NCBI GenBank assembly: GCA_022605955.1
Contig: JAKCOZ010000632.1
Coordinates: 1 to 64,000 of the forward strand
DNA from: Rallus limicola
Taxonomy: Eukaryota > Chordata > Aves > Gruiformes > Rallidae
Direction of reading: 5' to 3'
DNA length: 64,000 bases
The position numbers and the translations under genes were made by a program. This document shows, piece by piece, positions 1 through 11,494 of the stretch; position 1 is the first letter of the stretch, and each line of letters opens with the position of its first letter. The notes under the pieces were generated by a model, which was not told the DNA's origin, searched no databases, and saw nothing but the letters and a program-made list of their open reading frames with translations.

Positions 1-198
1 GAGGTTCCAGGCATGTTCCCTCTTTCCAGGCAAAGGAAAAGGCTGAGAGCCAAAGTGACAGGGTCTGCTTGTGTGTCCTGTTAGGAGGTTTCAGACAAGC
101 TATGCCTTTCAGTCCTAGCTTCTTTACTTTGGGAGTTATTGCTGGACGTTTAGCATGTTTTGAACTGCAGTCTGCTAGGGCCGAGAAAAGCACCGTAG
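1..198 (+). repeat. Reference monomer used for phase
   Basis: This is the first complete monomer. It carries G at site 4, C at 68, G at 84 and GT at 112-113, and ends with CACCGTAG at 191-198. It contains one PstI site and three CpGs. Length is 198 bp, exactly 66 codons, so any frame open in one monomer stays open in all in-phase copies. The choice of base 1 as the monomer start is arbitrary. Confidence 0.95.
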
Positions 199-2079
199 GA
201 GCTTCCAGGCATGTTCCCTCTTTCCAGGCAAAGGAAAAGGCTGAGAGCCAAAGTGACAGGGTCTGCTTGTGTGTCCTGTTAGGAGGTTTCAGACAAGCTA
301 TGCCTTTCAGTCCTAGCTTCTTTACTTTGGGAGTTATTGCTGGACGTTTAGCATGTTTTGAACTGCAGTCTGCTAGGGCCGAGAAAAGCACCATAGGAGC
401 TTCCAGGCATGTTCCCTCTTTCCAGGCAAAGGAAAAGGCTGAGAGCCAAAGTGACAGGGTCTGTTTGTGTGTCCTGTTAAGAGGTTTCAGACAAGCTATG
501 CCTTTCAGTCCTAGCTTCTTTACTTTGGGAGTTATTGCTGGACGTTTAGCATGTTTTGAACTGCAGTCTGCTAGGGCCGAGAAAAGCACCGTAGGAGCTT
601 CCAGGCATGTTCCCTCTTTCCAGGCAAAGGAAAAGGCTGAGAGCCAAAGTGACAGGGTCTGCTTGTGTGTCCTGGTAGGAGGTTTCAGACAAGCTATGCC
701 TTTCATGCCTAGCTTCTTTACTTTGGGAGTTATTGCTGGACGTTTAGCATGTTTTGAACTGCAGTCTGCTAGGGGCCGAGAAAAGCACCGTAGGAGCTTC
801 CAGGCATGTTCCCTCTTTCCAGGCAAAGGAAAAGGCTGAGAGCCAAAGTGACAGGGTCTGCTTGTGTGTCCTGTTAGGAGGTTTCAGACAAGCTATGCCT
901 TTCAGTCCTAGCTTCTTTACTTTGGGAGTTATTGCTGGACGTTTAGCATGTTTTGAACTGCAGTCTGCTAGGGCCGAGAAAAGCACCGTAGGAGGTTCCA
1001 GGCATGTTCCCTCTTTCCAGGCAAAGGAAAAGGCTGAGAGCCAAAGTGACAGGGTCTGCTTGTGTGTCCTGTTAGGAGGTTTCAGACAAGCTATGCCTTT
1101 CAGTCCTAGCTTCTTTACTTTGGGAGTTATTGCTGGACGTTTAGCATGTTTTGAACTGCAGTCTGCTAGGGCCGAGAAAAGCACCGTAGGAGGTTCCAGG
1201 CATGTTCCCTCTTTCCAGGCAAAGGAAAAGGCTGAGAGCCAAAGTGACAGGGTCTGTTTGTGTGTCCTGTTAAGAGGTTTCAGACAAGCTATGCCTTTCA
1301 GTCCTAGCTTCTTTACTTTGGGAGTTATTGCTGGACGTTTAGCATGTTTTGAACTGCAGTCTGCTAGGGCCGAGAAAAGCACCGTAGGAGGTTCCAGGCA
1401 TGTTCCCTCTTTCCAGGCAAAGGAAAAGGCTGAGAGCCAAAGTGACAGGGGTCTGCTTGTGTGTCCTGTTAGGAGGTTTCAGACAAGCTATGCCTTTCAT
1501 GCCTAGCTTCTTTACTTTGGGAGTTATTGCTGGACGTTTAGCATGTTTTGAACTGCAGTCTGCTAGGGCCGAGAAAAGCACCGTAGGAGCTTCCAGGCAT
1601 GTTCCCTCTTTCCAGGCAAAGGAAAAGGCTGAGAGCCAAAGTGACAGGGTCTGCTTGTGTGTCCTGTTAGGAGGTTTCAGACAAGCTATGCCTTTCAGGC
1701 CTAGCTTCTTTACTTTGGGAGTTATTGCTGGACGTTTAGCATGTTTTGAACTGCAGTCTGCTAGGGCCGAGAAAAGCACCGTAGGAGGTTCCAGGCATGT
1801 TCCCTCTTTCCAGGCAAAGGAAAAAGCTGAGAGCCAAAGTGACAGGGTCTGCTTGTGTGTCCTGTTAGGAGGTTTCAGACAAGCTATGCCTTTCAGTCCT
1901 AGCTTCTTTACTTTGGGAGTTATTGCTGGACGTTTAGCATGTTTTGAACTGCAGTCTGCTAGGGCCGAGAAAAGCACCGTAGGAGGTTCCAGGCATGTTC
2001 CCTCTTTCCAGGCAAAGGAAAAGGCTGAGAGCCAAAGTGACAGGGTCTGCTTGTGTGTCCTGTTAGGAGGTTTCAGACA

Positions 2080-2094
2080 AGCTATGCATGCTTT
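2080..2094 (+). repeat. Monomer variant with 3-bp insertion (201 bp)
   Basis: The usual GCTATGCCTTTC reads GCTATGCATGCTTTC here, a net gain of 3 bp that looks like a local duplication of ATGC with loss of one C. I noticed it in no other monomer, so it is a private and probably recent change. Confidence 0.85.
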
Positions 2095-5000
2095 CAGTCC
2101 TAGCTTCTTTACTTTGGGAGTTATTGCTGGACGTTTAGCATGTTTTGAACTGCAGTCTGCTAGGGCCAAGAAAAGCACCGTAGGAGGTTCCAGGCATGTT
2201 CCCTCTTTCCAGGCAAAGGAAAAGGCTGAGAGCCAAAGTGACAGGGTCTGTTTGTGTGTCCTGTTAAGAGGTTTCAGACAAGCTATGCCTTTCAGTCCTA
2301 GCTTCTTTACTTTGGGAGTTATTGCTGGACGTTTAGCATGTTTTGAACTGCAGTCTGCTAGGGCCGAGAAAAGCACCGTAGGAGGTTCCAGGCATGTTCC
2401 CTCTTTCCAGGCAAAGGAAAAGGCTGAGAGCCAAAGTGACAGGGTCTGCTTGTGTGTCCTGTTAGGAGGTTTCAGACAAGCTATGCCTTTCATGCCTAGC
2501 TTCTTTACTTTGGGAGTTATTGCTGGACGTTTAGCATGTTTTGAACTGCAGTCTGCTAGGGCCGAGAAAAGCACCGTAGGAGCTTCCAGGCATGTTCCCT
2601 CTTTCCAGGCAAAGGAAAAGGCTGAGAGCCAAAGTGACAGGGTCTGCTTGTGTGTCCTGTTAAGAGGTTTCAGACAAGCTATGCCTTTCAGTCCTAGCTT
2701 CTTTACTTTGGGAGTTATTGCTGGACGTTTAGCATGTTTTGAACTGCAGTCTGCTAGGGCCGAGAAAAGCACCGTAGGAGCTTCCAGGCATGTTCCCTCT
2801 TTCCAGGCAAAGGAAAAGGCTGAGAGCCAAAGTGACAGGGTCTGCTTGTGTGTCCTGTTAGGAGGTTTCAGACAAGCTATGCCTTTCAGGCCTAGCTTCT
2901 TTACTTTGGGAGTTATTGCTGGACGTTTAGCATGTTTTGAACTGCAGTCTGCTAGGGCCGAGAAAAGCACCGTAGGAGCTTCCAGGCATGTTCCCTCTTT
3001 CCAGGCAAAGGAAAAGGCTGAGAGCCAAAGTGACAGGGTCTGCTTGTGTGTCCTGTTAGGAGGTTTCAGACAAGCTATGCCTTTCAGTCCTAGCTTCTTT
3101 ACTTTGGGAGTTATTGCTGGACGTTTAGCATGTTTTGAACTGCAGTCTGCTAGGGCCGAGAAAAGCACCGTAGGAGCTTCCAGGCATGTTCCCTCTTTCC
3201 AGGCAAAGGAAAAGGCTGAGAGCCAAAGTGACAGGGTCTGCTTGTGTGTCCTGTTAGGAGGTTTCAGACAAGCTATGCCTTTCAGTCCTAGCTTCTTTAC
3301 TTTGGGAGTTATTGCTGGACGTTTAGCATGTTTTGAACTGCAGTCTGCTAGGGCCGAGAAAAGCACCGTAGGAGGTTCCAGGCATGTTCCCTCTTTCCAG
3401 GCAAAGGAAAAGGCTGAGAGCCAAAGTGACAGGGTCTGTTTGTGTGTCCTGTTAAGAGGTTTCAGACAAGCTATGCCTTTCAGTCCTAGCTTCTTTACTT
3501 TGGGAGTTATTGCTGGACGTTTAGCATGTTTTGAACTGCAGTCTGCTAGGGCCGAGAAAAGCACCGTAGGAGGTTCCAGGCATGTTCCCTCTTTCCAGGC
3601 AAAGGAAAAGGCTGAGAGCCAAAGTGACAGGGTCTGCTTGTGTGTCCTGTTAGGAGGTTTCAGACAAGCTATGCCTTTCAGTCCTAGCTTCTTTACTTTG
3701 GGAGTTATTGCTGGACGTTTAGCATGTTTTGAACTGCAGTCTGCTAGGGCCGAGAAAAGCACCGTAGGAGCTTCCAGGCATGTTCCCTCTTTCCAGGCAA
3801 AGGAAAAGGCTGAGAGCCAAAGTGACAGGGTCTGCTTGTGTGTCCTGTTAGGAGGTTTCAGACAAGCTATGCCTTTCAGGCCTAGCTTCTTTACTTTGGG
3901 AGTTATTGCTGGACGTTTAGCATGTTTTGAACTGCAGTCTGCTAGGGCCGAGAAAAGCACCGTAGGAGCTTCCAGGCATGTTCCCTCTTTCCAGGCAAAG
4001 GAAAAGGCTGAGAGCCAAAGTGACAGGGTCTGCTTGTGTGTCCTGTTAGGAGGTTTCAGACAAGCTATGCCTTTCAGTCCTAGCTTCTTTACTTTGGGAG
4101 CTATTGCTGGACGTTTAGCATGTTTTGAACTGCAGTCTGCTAGGGCCGAGAAAAGCACCGTAGGAGCTTCCAGGCATGTTCCCTCTTTCCAGGCAAAGGA
4201 AAAGGCTGAGAGCCAAAGTGACAGGGTCTGCTTGTGTGTCCTGGTAGGAGGTTTCAGACAAGCTATGCCTTTCAGTCCTAGCTTCTTTACTTTGGGAGTT
4301 ATTGCTGGACGTTTAGCATGTTTTGAACTGCAGTCTGCTAGGGCCGAGAAAAGCACCGTAGGAGGTTCCAGGCATGTTCCCTCTTTCCAGGCAAAGGAAA
4401 AGGCTGAGAGCCAAAGTGACAGGGTCTGCTTGTGTGTCCTGTTAGGAGGTTTCAGACAAGCTATGCCTTTCAGTCCTAGCTTCTTTACTTTGGGAGTTAT
4501 TGCTGGACGTTTAGCATGTTTTGAACTGCAGTCTGCTAGGGCCGAGAAAAGCACCGTAGGAGGTTCCAGGCATGTTCCCTCTTTCCAGGCAAAGGAAAAG
4601 GCTGAGAGCCAAAGTGACAGGGTCTGCTTGTGTGTCCTGTTAGGAGGTTTCAGACAAGCTATGCCTTTCATGCCTAGCTTCTTTACTTTGGGAGTTATTG
4701 CTGGACGTTTAGCATGTTTTGAACTGCAGTCTGCTAGGGCCGAGAAAAGCACCGTAGGAGCTTCCAGGCATGTTCCCTCTTTCCAGGCAAAGGAAAAGGC
4801 TGAGAGCCAAAGTGACAGGGTCTGCTTGTGTGTCCTGTTAGGAGGTTTCAGACAAGCTATGCCTTTCAGTCCTAGCTTCTTTACTTTGGGAGTTATTGCT
4901 GGACGTTTAGCATGTTTTGAACTGCAGTCTGCTAGGGCCGAGAAAAGCACCGTAGGAGCTTCCAGGCATGTTCCCTCTTTCCAGGCAAAGGAAAAGGCTG

Positions 5001-5429
5001 AGAGCCAAAGTGACAGGGTCTGCTTGTGTGTCCTGTTAGGAGGTTTCAGACAAGCTATGCCTTTCATGCCTAGCTTCTTTACTTTGGGAGTTATTGCTGG
5101 ACGTTTAGCATGTTTTGAACTGCAGTCTGCTAGGGCCGAGAAAAGCACCGTAGGAGGTTCCAGGCATGTTCCCTCTTTCCAGGCAAAGGAAAAGGCTGAG
5201 AGCCAAAGTGACAGGGTCTGCTTGTGTGTCCTGTTAGGAGGTTTCAGACAAGCTATGCCTTTCAGTCCTAGCTTCTTTACTTTGGGAGTTATTGCTGGAC
5301 GTTTAGCATGTTTTGAACTGCAGTCTGCTAGGGCCGAGAAAAGCACCGTAGGAGGTTCCAGGCATGTTCCCTCTTTCCAGGCAAAGGAAAAGGCTGAGAG
5401 CCAAAGTGACAGGGTCTGCTTGTGTGTCC

Positions 5430-6420
5430 TGTTAGGAGGTTTCAGACAAGCTATGCCTTTCATGCCTAGCTTCTTTACTTTGGGAGTTATTGCTGGACGT
5501 TTAGCATGTTTTGAACTGCAGTCTGCTAGGGCCGAGAAAAGCACCGTAGGAGCTTCCAGGCATGTTCCCTCTTTCCAGGCAAAGGAAAAGGCTGAGAGCC
5601 AAAGTGACAGGGTCTGCTTGTGTGTCCTGTTAGGAGGTTTCAGACAAGCTATGCCTTTCATGCCTAGCTTCTTTACTTTGGGAGTTATTGCTGGACGTTT
5701 AGCATGTTTTGAACTGCAGTCTGCTAGGGCCGAGAAAAGCACCGTAGGAGCTTCCAGGCATGTTCCCTCTTTCCAGGCAAAGGAAAAGGCTGAGAGCCAA
5801 AGTGACAGGGTCTGCTTGTGTGTCCTGTTAGGAGGTTTCAGACAAGCTATGCCTTTCATGCCTAGCTTCTTTACTTTGGGAGTTATTGCTGGACGTTTAG
5901 CATGTTTTGAACTGCAGTCTGCTAGGGCCGAGAAAAGCACCGTAGGAGCTTCCAGGCATGTTCCCTCTTTCCAGGCAAAGGAAAAGGCTGAGAGCCAAAG
6001 TGACAGGGTCTGCTTGTGTGTCCTGTTAGGAGGTTTCAGACAAGCTATGCCTTTCATGCCTAGCTTCTTTACTTTGGGAGTTATTGCTGGACGTTTAGCA
6101 TGTTTTGAACTGCAGTCTGCTAGGGCCGAGAAAAGCACCGTAGGAGCTTCCAGGCATGTTCCCTCTTTCCAGGCAAAGGAAAAGGCTGAGAGCCAAAGTG
6201 ACAGGGTCTGCTTGTGTGTCCTGTTAGGAGGTTTCAGACAAGCTATGCCTTTCATGCCTAGCTTCTTTACTTTGGGAGTTATTGCTGGACGTTTAGCATG
6301 TTTTGAACTGCAGTCTGCTAGGGCCGAGAAAAGCACCGTAGGAGCTTCCAGGCATGTTCCCTCTTTCCAGGCAAAGGAAAAGGCTGAGAGCCAAAGTGAC
6401 AGGGTCTGCTTGTGTGTCCT
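5430..6420 (+). repeat. Run of five consecutive like monomers
   Basis: Five successive monomers share the same diagnostic type: C at site 4, C at 68, G at 84 and TG at 112-113, with no private differences noticed. Elsewhere neighbouring monomers usually differ at one or more sites. The run fits local amplification with a period of one monomer. It ends with a monomer carrying A at site 84 and a private TATGTC near 6445. Confidence 0.75.
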
Positions 6421-7385
6421 GTTAAGAGGTTTCAGACAAGCTATGTCTTTCATGCCTAGCTTCTTTACTTTGGGAGTTATTGCTGGACGTTTAGCATGTT
6501 TTGAACTGCAGTCTGCTAGGGCCGAGAAAAGCACCGTAGGAGGTTCCAGGCATGTTCCCTCTTTCCAGGCAAAGGAAAAGGCTGAGAGCCAAAGTGACAG
6601 GGTCTGCTTGTGTGTCCTGTTAGGAGGTTTCAGACAAGCTATGCCTTTCATGCCTAGCTTCTTTACTTTGGGAGTTATTGCTGGACGTTTAGCATGTTTT
6701 GAACTGCAGTCTGCTAGGGCCGAGAAAAGCACCGTAGGAGCTTCCAGGCATGTTCCCTCTTTCCAGGCAAAGGAAAAGGCTGAGAGCCAAAGTGACAGGG
6801 TCTGCTTGTGTGTCCTGTTAGGAGGTTTCAGACAAGCTATGCCTTTCAGTCCTAGCTTCTTTACTTTGGGAGTTATTGCTGGACGTTTAGCATGTTTTGA
6901 ACTGCAGTCTGCTAGGGCCGAGAAAAGCACCGTAGGAGCTTCCAGGCATGTTCCCTCTTTCCAGGCAAAGGAAAAGGCTGAGAGCCAAAGTGACAGGGTC
7001 TGCTTGTGTGTCCTGGTAGGAGGTTTCAGACAAGCTATGCCTTTCATGCCTAGCTTCTTTACTTTGGGAGTTATTGCTGGACGTTTAGCATGTTTTGAAC
7101 TGCAGTCTGCTAGGGCCGAGAAAAGCACCGTAGGAGGTTCCAGGCATGTTCCCTCTTTCCAGGCAAAGGAAAAGGCTGAGAGCCAAAGTGACAGGGTCTG
7201 CTTGTGTGTCCTGTTAGGAGGTTTCAGACAAGCTATGCCTTTCAGTCCTAGCTTCTTTACTTTGGGAGTTATTGCTGGACGTTTAGCATGTTTTGAACTG
7301 CAGTCTGCTAGGGCCGAGAAAAGCACCGTAGGAGCTTCCAGGCATGTTCCCTCTTTCCAGGCAAAGGAAAAGGCTGAGAGCCAAA

Positions 7386-9073
7386 ACAGGGTCTGCTTGT
7401 GTGTCCTGTTAGGAGTTTCAGACAAGCTATGCCTTTCATGCCTAGCTTCTTTACTTTGGGAGTTATTGCTGGACGTTTAGCATGTTTTGAACTGCAGGTC
7501 TGCTAGGGCCGAGAAAAGCACCGTAGGGGGTTCCAGGCATGTTCCCTCTTTCCAGCAAAGGAAAAGGCTGAGAGCCAAAGTGACAGGGTCTGCTTGTGTG
7601 TCCTGTTAGGAGGTTTTCAGACAAGCTATGCCTTTCATGCCTAGCTTCTTTACTTTGGGAGTTATTGCTGGACGTTTAGCATGTTTTGAACTGCAGTCTG
7701 CTAGGGCCGAGAAAAGCACCGTAGGAGCTTCCAGGCATGTTCCCTCTTTCCAGGCAAAGGAAAAGGCTGAGAGCCAAAGTGACAGGGTCTGCTTGTGTGT
7801 CCTGTTAGGAGGTTTCAGACAAGCTATGCCTTTCAGTCCTAGCTTCTTTACTTTGGGAGTTATTGCTGGACGTTTAGCATGTTTTGAACTGCAGTCTGCT
7901 AGGGCCGAGAAAAGCACCGTAGGAGCTTCCAGGCATGTTCCCTCTTTCCAGGCAAGGAAAAGGCTGAGAGCCAAAGTGACAGGGTCTATTTGTGTGTCCT
8001 GTTAAGAGGTTCAGACAAGCTATGCCTTTCAGGCCCTAGCTTCTTTACTTTGGGGAGTTATTGCTGGACGTTTAGCATGTTTTGAACTGCAGTCTGCTAG
8101 GGCCGAGAAAAGCACCGTAGGAGCTTCCAGGCATGTTCCCTCTTTCCAGGCAAAGGAAAAGGCTGAGAGCCAAAGTGACAGGGTCTGCTTGTGTGGTCCT
8201 GTTAGGAGGTTTCAGACAAGCTATGCCTTTCAGTCCTAGCTTCTTTACTTTGGGAGTTATTGCTGGACGTTTAGCATGTTTTGAACTGCAGTCTGCTAGG
8301 GCCGAGAAAAGCACCGTAGGAGCTTCCAGGCATGTTCCCTCTTTCCAGGCAAAGGAAAAGGGCTGAGAGCCAAAGTGACAGGGTCTGCTTGTGTGTCCTG
8401 TTAGGAGGTTTCAGACAAGCTATGCCTTTCAGTCCTAGCTTCTTTACTTTGGGAGTTATTGCTGGACGTTTAGCATGTTTTGAACTGCAGTCTGCTAGGC
8501 CGAGAAAAGCACCGTAGGAGCTTCCAGGCATGTTCCCTCTTTCCAGGCAAAGGAAAGGCTGAGAGCCAAAGTGACAGGGTCTGCTTGTGTGTCCTGTAGG
8601 AGGTTTCAGACAAGCTATGCCTTTCAGGCCTAGCTTCTTTACTTTGGGAGTTATTGCTGGACGTTTAGCATGTTTTGAACTGCAGTCTGCTAGGGCCGAG
8701 AAAAGCACCGTAGCAGCTTCCAGGCATGTTCCCTCTTTCCAGGCAAAGGAAAAGGCTGAGAGCCAAAGTGACAGGGTCTGCTTGTGTGTCCTGTTAGGAG
8801 GTTTTCAGACAAGCTATGCCTTTCAGTCCTAGCTTCTTTACTTTGGGAGTTATTGCTGGACGTTTAGCATGTTTTGAACTGCAGTCTGCTAGGGCCGAGA
8901 AAAGCACCGTAGGAGGTTCCAGGCATGTTCCCTCTTTCCAGGCAAAGGAAAAGGGCTGAGAGCCAAAGTGACAGGGTCTGCTTGTGTGTCCTGTTAGGAG
9001 GTTTCAGACAAGCTATGCCTTTCAGTCCTAGCTTCTGTACCTGGGTGTTATTGCTGGTACGTTTAGCATGTTT
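7386..9073 (+). repeat. Indel-dense satellite segment
   Basis: Nineteen small length changes fall here, near 7386 (-3), 7414, 7497, 7555, 7614, 7954, 8010, 8034, 8053, 8196, 8360, 8499, 8555, 8598, 8803, 8953, 9040, 9058 and 9073. All but the first are single bases, mostly in homopolymers (GGG, AAAA, TTT). Substitutions are not comparably increased. An indel-only excess of this kind is typical of unpolished or low-coverage consensus, though a decayed block cannot be excluded. Markers TCTATTTG (7985) and GTCTGATAGG (about 9085) tie it to blocks at 15.9-19.5 kb. Confidence 0.88.
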
Positions 9074-9479
9074 TTGAACTGCAGTCTGATAGGGCCGAGA
9101 AAAGCACCGTAGGAGCTTCCAGGCATGTTCCCTCTTTCCAGGCAAAGGAAAAGGCTGAGAGCCAAAGTGACAGGGTCTGCTTGTGTGTCCTGTTAGGAGG
9201 TTTCAGACAAGCTATGCCTTTCAGTCCTAGCTTCTTTACTTTGGGAGTTATTGCTGGACGTTTAGCATGTTTTGAACTGCAGTCTGCTAGGGCCGAGAAA
9301 AGCACCGTAGGAGGTTCCAGGCATGTTCCCTCTTTCCAGGCAAAGGAAAAGGCTGAGAGCCAAAGTGACAGGGTCTGCTTGTGTGTCCTGGTAGGAGGTT
9401 TCAGACAAGCTATGCCTTTCAGTCCTAGCTTCTTTACTTTGGGAGTTATTGCTGGACGTTTAGCATGTTTTGAACTGCA

Positions 9480-11280
9480 GTCTGCTAGGGCCGAGAAAAG
9501 CACCGTAGGAGCTTCCAGGCATGTTCCCTCTTTCCAGGCAAAGGAAAAGGCTGAGAGCCAAAGTGACAGGGTCTGCTTGTGTGTCCTGTTAGGAGGTTTC
9601 AGACAAGCTTTGCCTTTCAGTCCTAGCTTCTTTACTTTGGGAGTTATTGCTGGACATTTAGCATGTTTTGAACTGCAGTCTGCTAGGGCCGAGAAAAAGC
9701 ACCGTAGGAGGTTCCAGGCATGTTCCCTCTTTCCAGGCAAAGGAAAAGGCTGAGAGCCAAAGTGAAGGGGTCTGTTTGTGTGTCCTGTTAGGAGGTTTCA
9801 GACAAGCTATGCCTTTCATGCCTAGCTTCTTTACTTTGGGAGTTATTGCTGGACGTTTAGCATGTTTTGAACTGCAGTCTGCTAGGGCCGAGAAAAGCAC
9901 CGTAGGAGGTTCCAGGCATGTTCCCTCTTTCCAGGCAAAGGAAAAGGCTGAGAGCCAAAGTGACAGGGTCTGCTTGTGTGTCCTGTTAGGAGGTTTCAGA
10001 CAAGCTATGCCTTTCAGGCCTAGCTTCTTTACTTTGGGAGTTATTGCTGGACGTTTAGCATGTTTTGAACTGCAGTCTGCTAGGGCCGAGAAAAGCACCG
10101 TAGGAGCTTCCAGGCATGTTCCCTCTTTCCAGGCAAAGGAAAAGGCTGAGAGCCAAAGTGACAGGGTCTGCTTGTGTGTCCTGTTAAGAGGTTTCAGACA
10201 AGCTATGCCTTTCAGGCCTAGCTTCTTTACTTTGGGAGTTATTGCTGGACGTTTAGCATGTTTTGAACTGCAGTCTGCTAGGGCCGAGAAAAGCACCGTA
10301 GGAGCTTCCAGACATGTTCCCTCTTTCCAGGCAAAGGAAAAGGCTGAGAGCCAAAGTGACAGGGTCTGCTTGTGTGTCCTGTTAGGAGGTTTCAGACAAG
10401 CTATGCCTTTCATGCCTAGCTTCTTTACTTTGGGAGTTATTGCTGGACGTTTAGCATGTTTTGAACTGCAGTCTGCTAGGGCCGAGAAAAGCACCGTAGG
10501 AGCTTCCAGGCATGTTCCCTCTTTCCAGGCAAAGGAAAAGGCTGAGAGCCAAAGTGACAGGGTCTGCTTGTGTGTCCTGTTAGGAGGTTTCAGACAAGCT
10601 ATGCCTTTCATGCCTAGCTTCTTTACTTTGGGAGTTATTGCTGGACGTTTAGCATGTTTTGAACTGCAGTCTGCTAGGGCCGAGAAAAGCACCGTAGGAG
10701 CTTCCAGGCATGTTCCCTCTTTCCAGGCAAAGGAAAAGGCTGAGAGCCAAAGTGACAGGGTCTGCTTGTGTGTCCTGTTAGGAGGTTTCAGACAAGCTAT
10801 GCCTTTCAGTCCTAGCTTCTTTACTTTGGGAGTTATTGCTGGACGTTTAGCATGTTTTGAACTGCAGTCTGCTAGGGCCGAGAAAAGCACCGTAGGAGGT
10901 TCCAGGCATGTTCCCTCTTTCCAGGCAAAGGAAAAGGCTGAGAGCCAAAGTGACAGGGTCTGCTTGTGTGTCCTGTTAGGAGGTTTCAGACAAGCTATGC
11001 CTTTCAGGCCTAGCTTCTTTACTTTGGGAGTTATTGCTGGACGTTTAGCATGTTTTGAACTACAGTCTGCTAGGGCCGAGAAAAGCACCGTAGGAGCTTC
11101 CAGGCATGTTCCCTCTTTCCAGGCAAAGGAAAAGGCTGAGAGCCAAAGTGACAGGGTCTGTTTGTGTGTCCTGTTAAGAGGTTTCAGACAAGCTATGCCT
11201 TTCAGGCCTAGCTTCTTTACTTTGGGAGTTATTGCTGGACGTTTAGCATGTTTTGAACTGCAGTCTGCTAGGGCCGAGAA
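9480..11280 (+). repeat. Left copy of a 50-monomer-offset duplication
   Basis: This block matches 19380-21180 at an offset of about 9900 bp (50 monomers). Shared rare variants are AAGCTTTGCC (9607/19508), GGACATTTA (about 9653/19553), AGTGAAGGGG (9761/19661) and AACTACAG, which destroys the PstI site (about 11058/20958). The copies have since diverged, for example at diagnostic sites near 9908, 10008, 10287 and 11007. Confidence 0.8.
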
Positions 11281-11494
11281 AAGCAACGTAGGAGCTTCCA
11301 GGCATGTTCCCTCTTTCCAGGCAAAGGAAAAGGCTGAGAGCCAAAGTGACAGGGTCTGCTTGTGTGTCCTGTTAGGAGGTTTCAGACAAGCTATGCCTTT
11401 CAGTCCTAGCTTCTTTACTTTGGGAGTTATTGCTGGACGTTTAGCATGTTTTGAACTGCAGTCTGCTAGGGCCGAGAAAAGCACCGTAGGAGCT

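Larger units (their letters stand above)
1..7385 (+). repeat. Regular satellite segment, three isolated indels
   Basis: About 37 monomers with mixed diagnostic types. The only length changes I see are +1 near 771 (an extra g in the run before CCGAG), +1 near 1450 (an extra g before TCTGC) and +3 near 2085, where TATGCC becomes TATGCATGC. The two single-base insertions break the open frames here; the 3-bp insertion does not. No other feature is visible. Confidence 0.9.

Noticed and set aside
1..198. RNA polymerase III B-box-like GGTTCCAGGC at the monomer start
   Set aside because: It departs from the B-box consensus at the conserved purine, occurs only in the G variant of site 4, and no A box or T-run terminator is positioned with it.
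9034..9073. Several changes in one monomer (CTGTACCTGGGTG, GGTACG, GTTTTTG) taken as a distinct monomer family
   Set aside because: Part of it matches the ACCTTGGGTG/CTGATAGG lineage at 16961 and 18941. The rest are single-base length changes within the indel-dense patch, so a separate family is not needed.
7386..9073. The indel-dense patch as an edge of the array or a different satellite
   Set aside because: Monomer order, orientation and all landmarks continue through it, and ordinary monomers lie on both sides.
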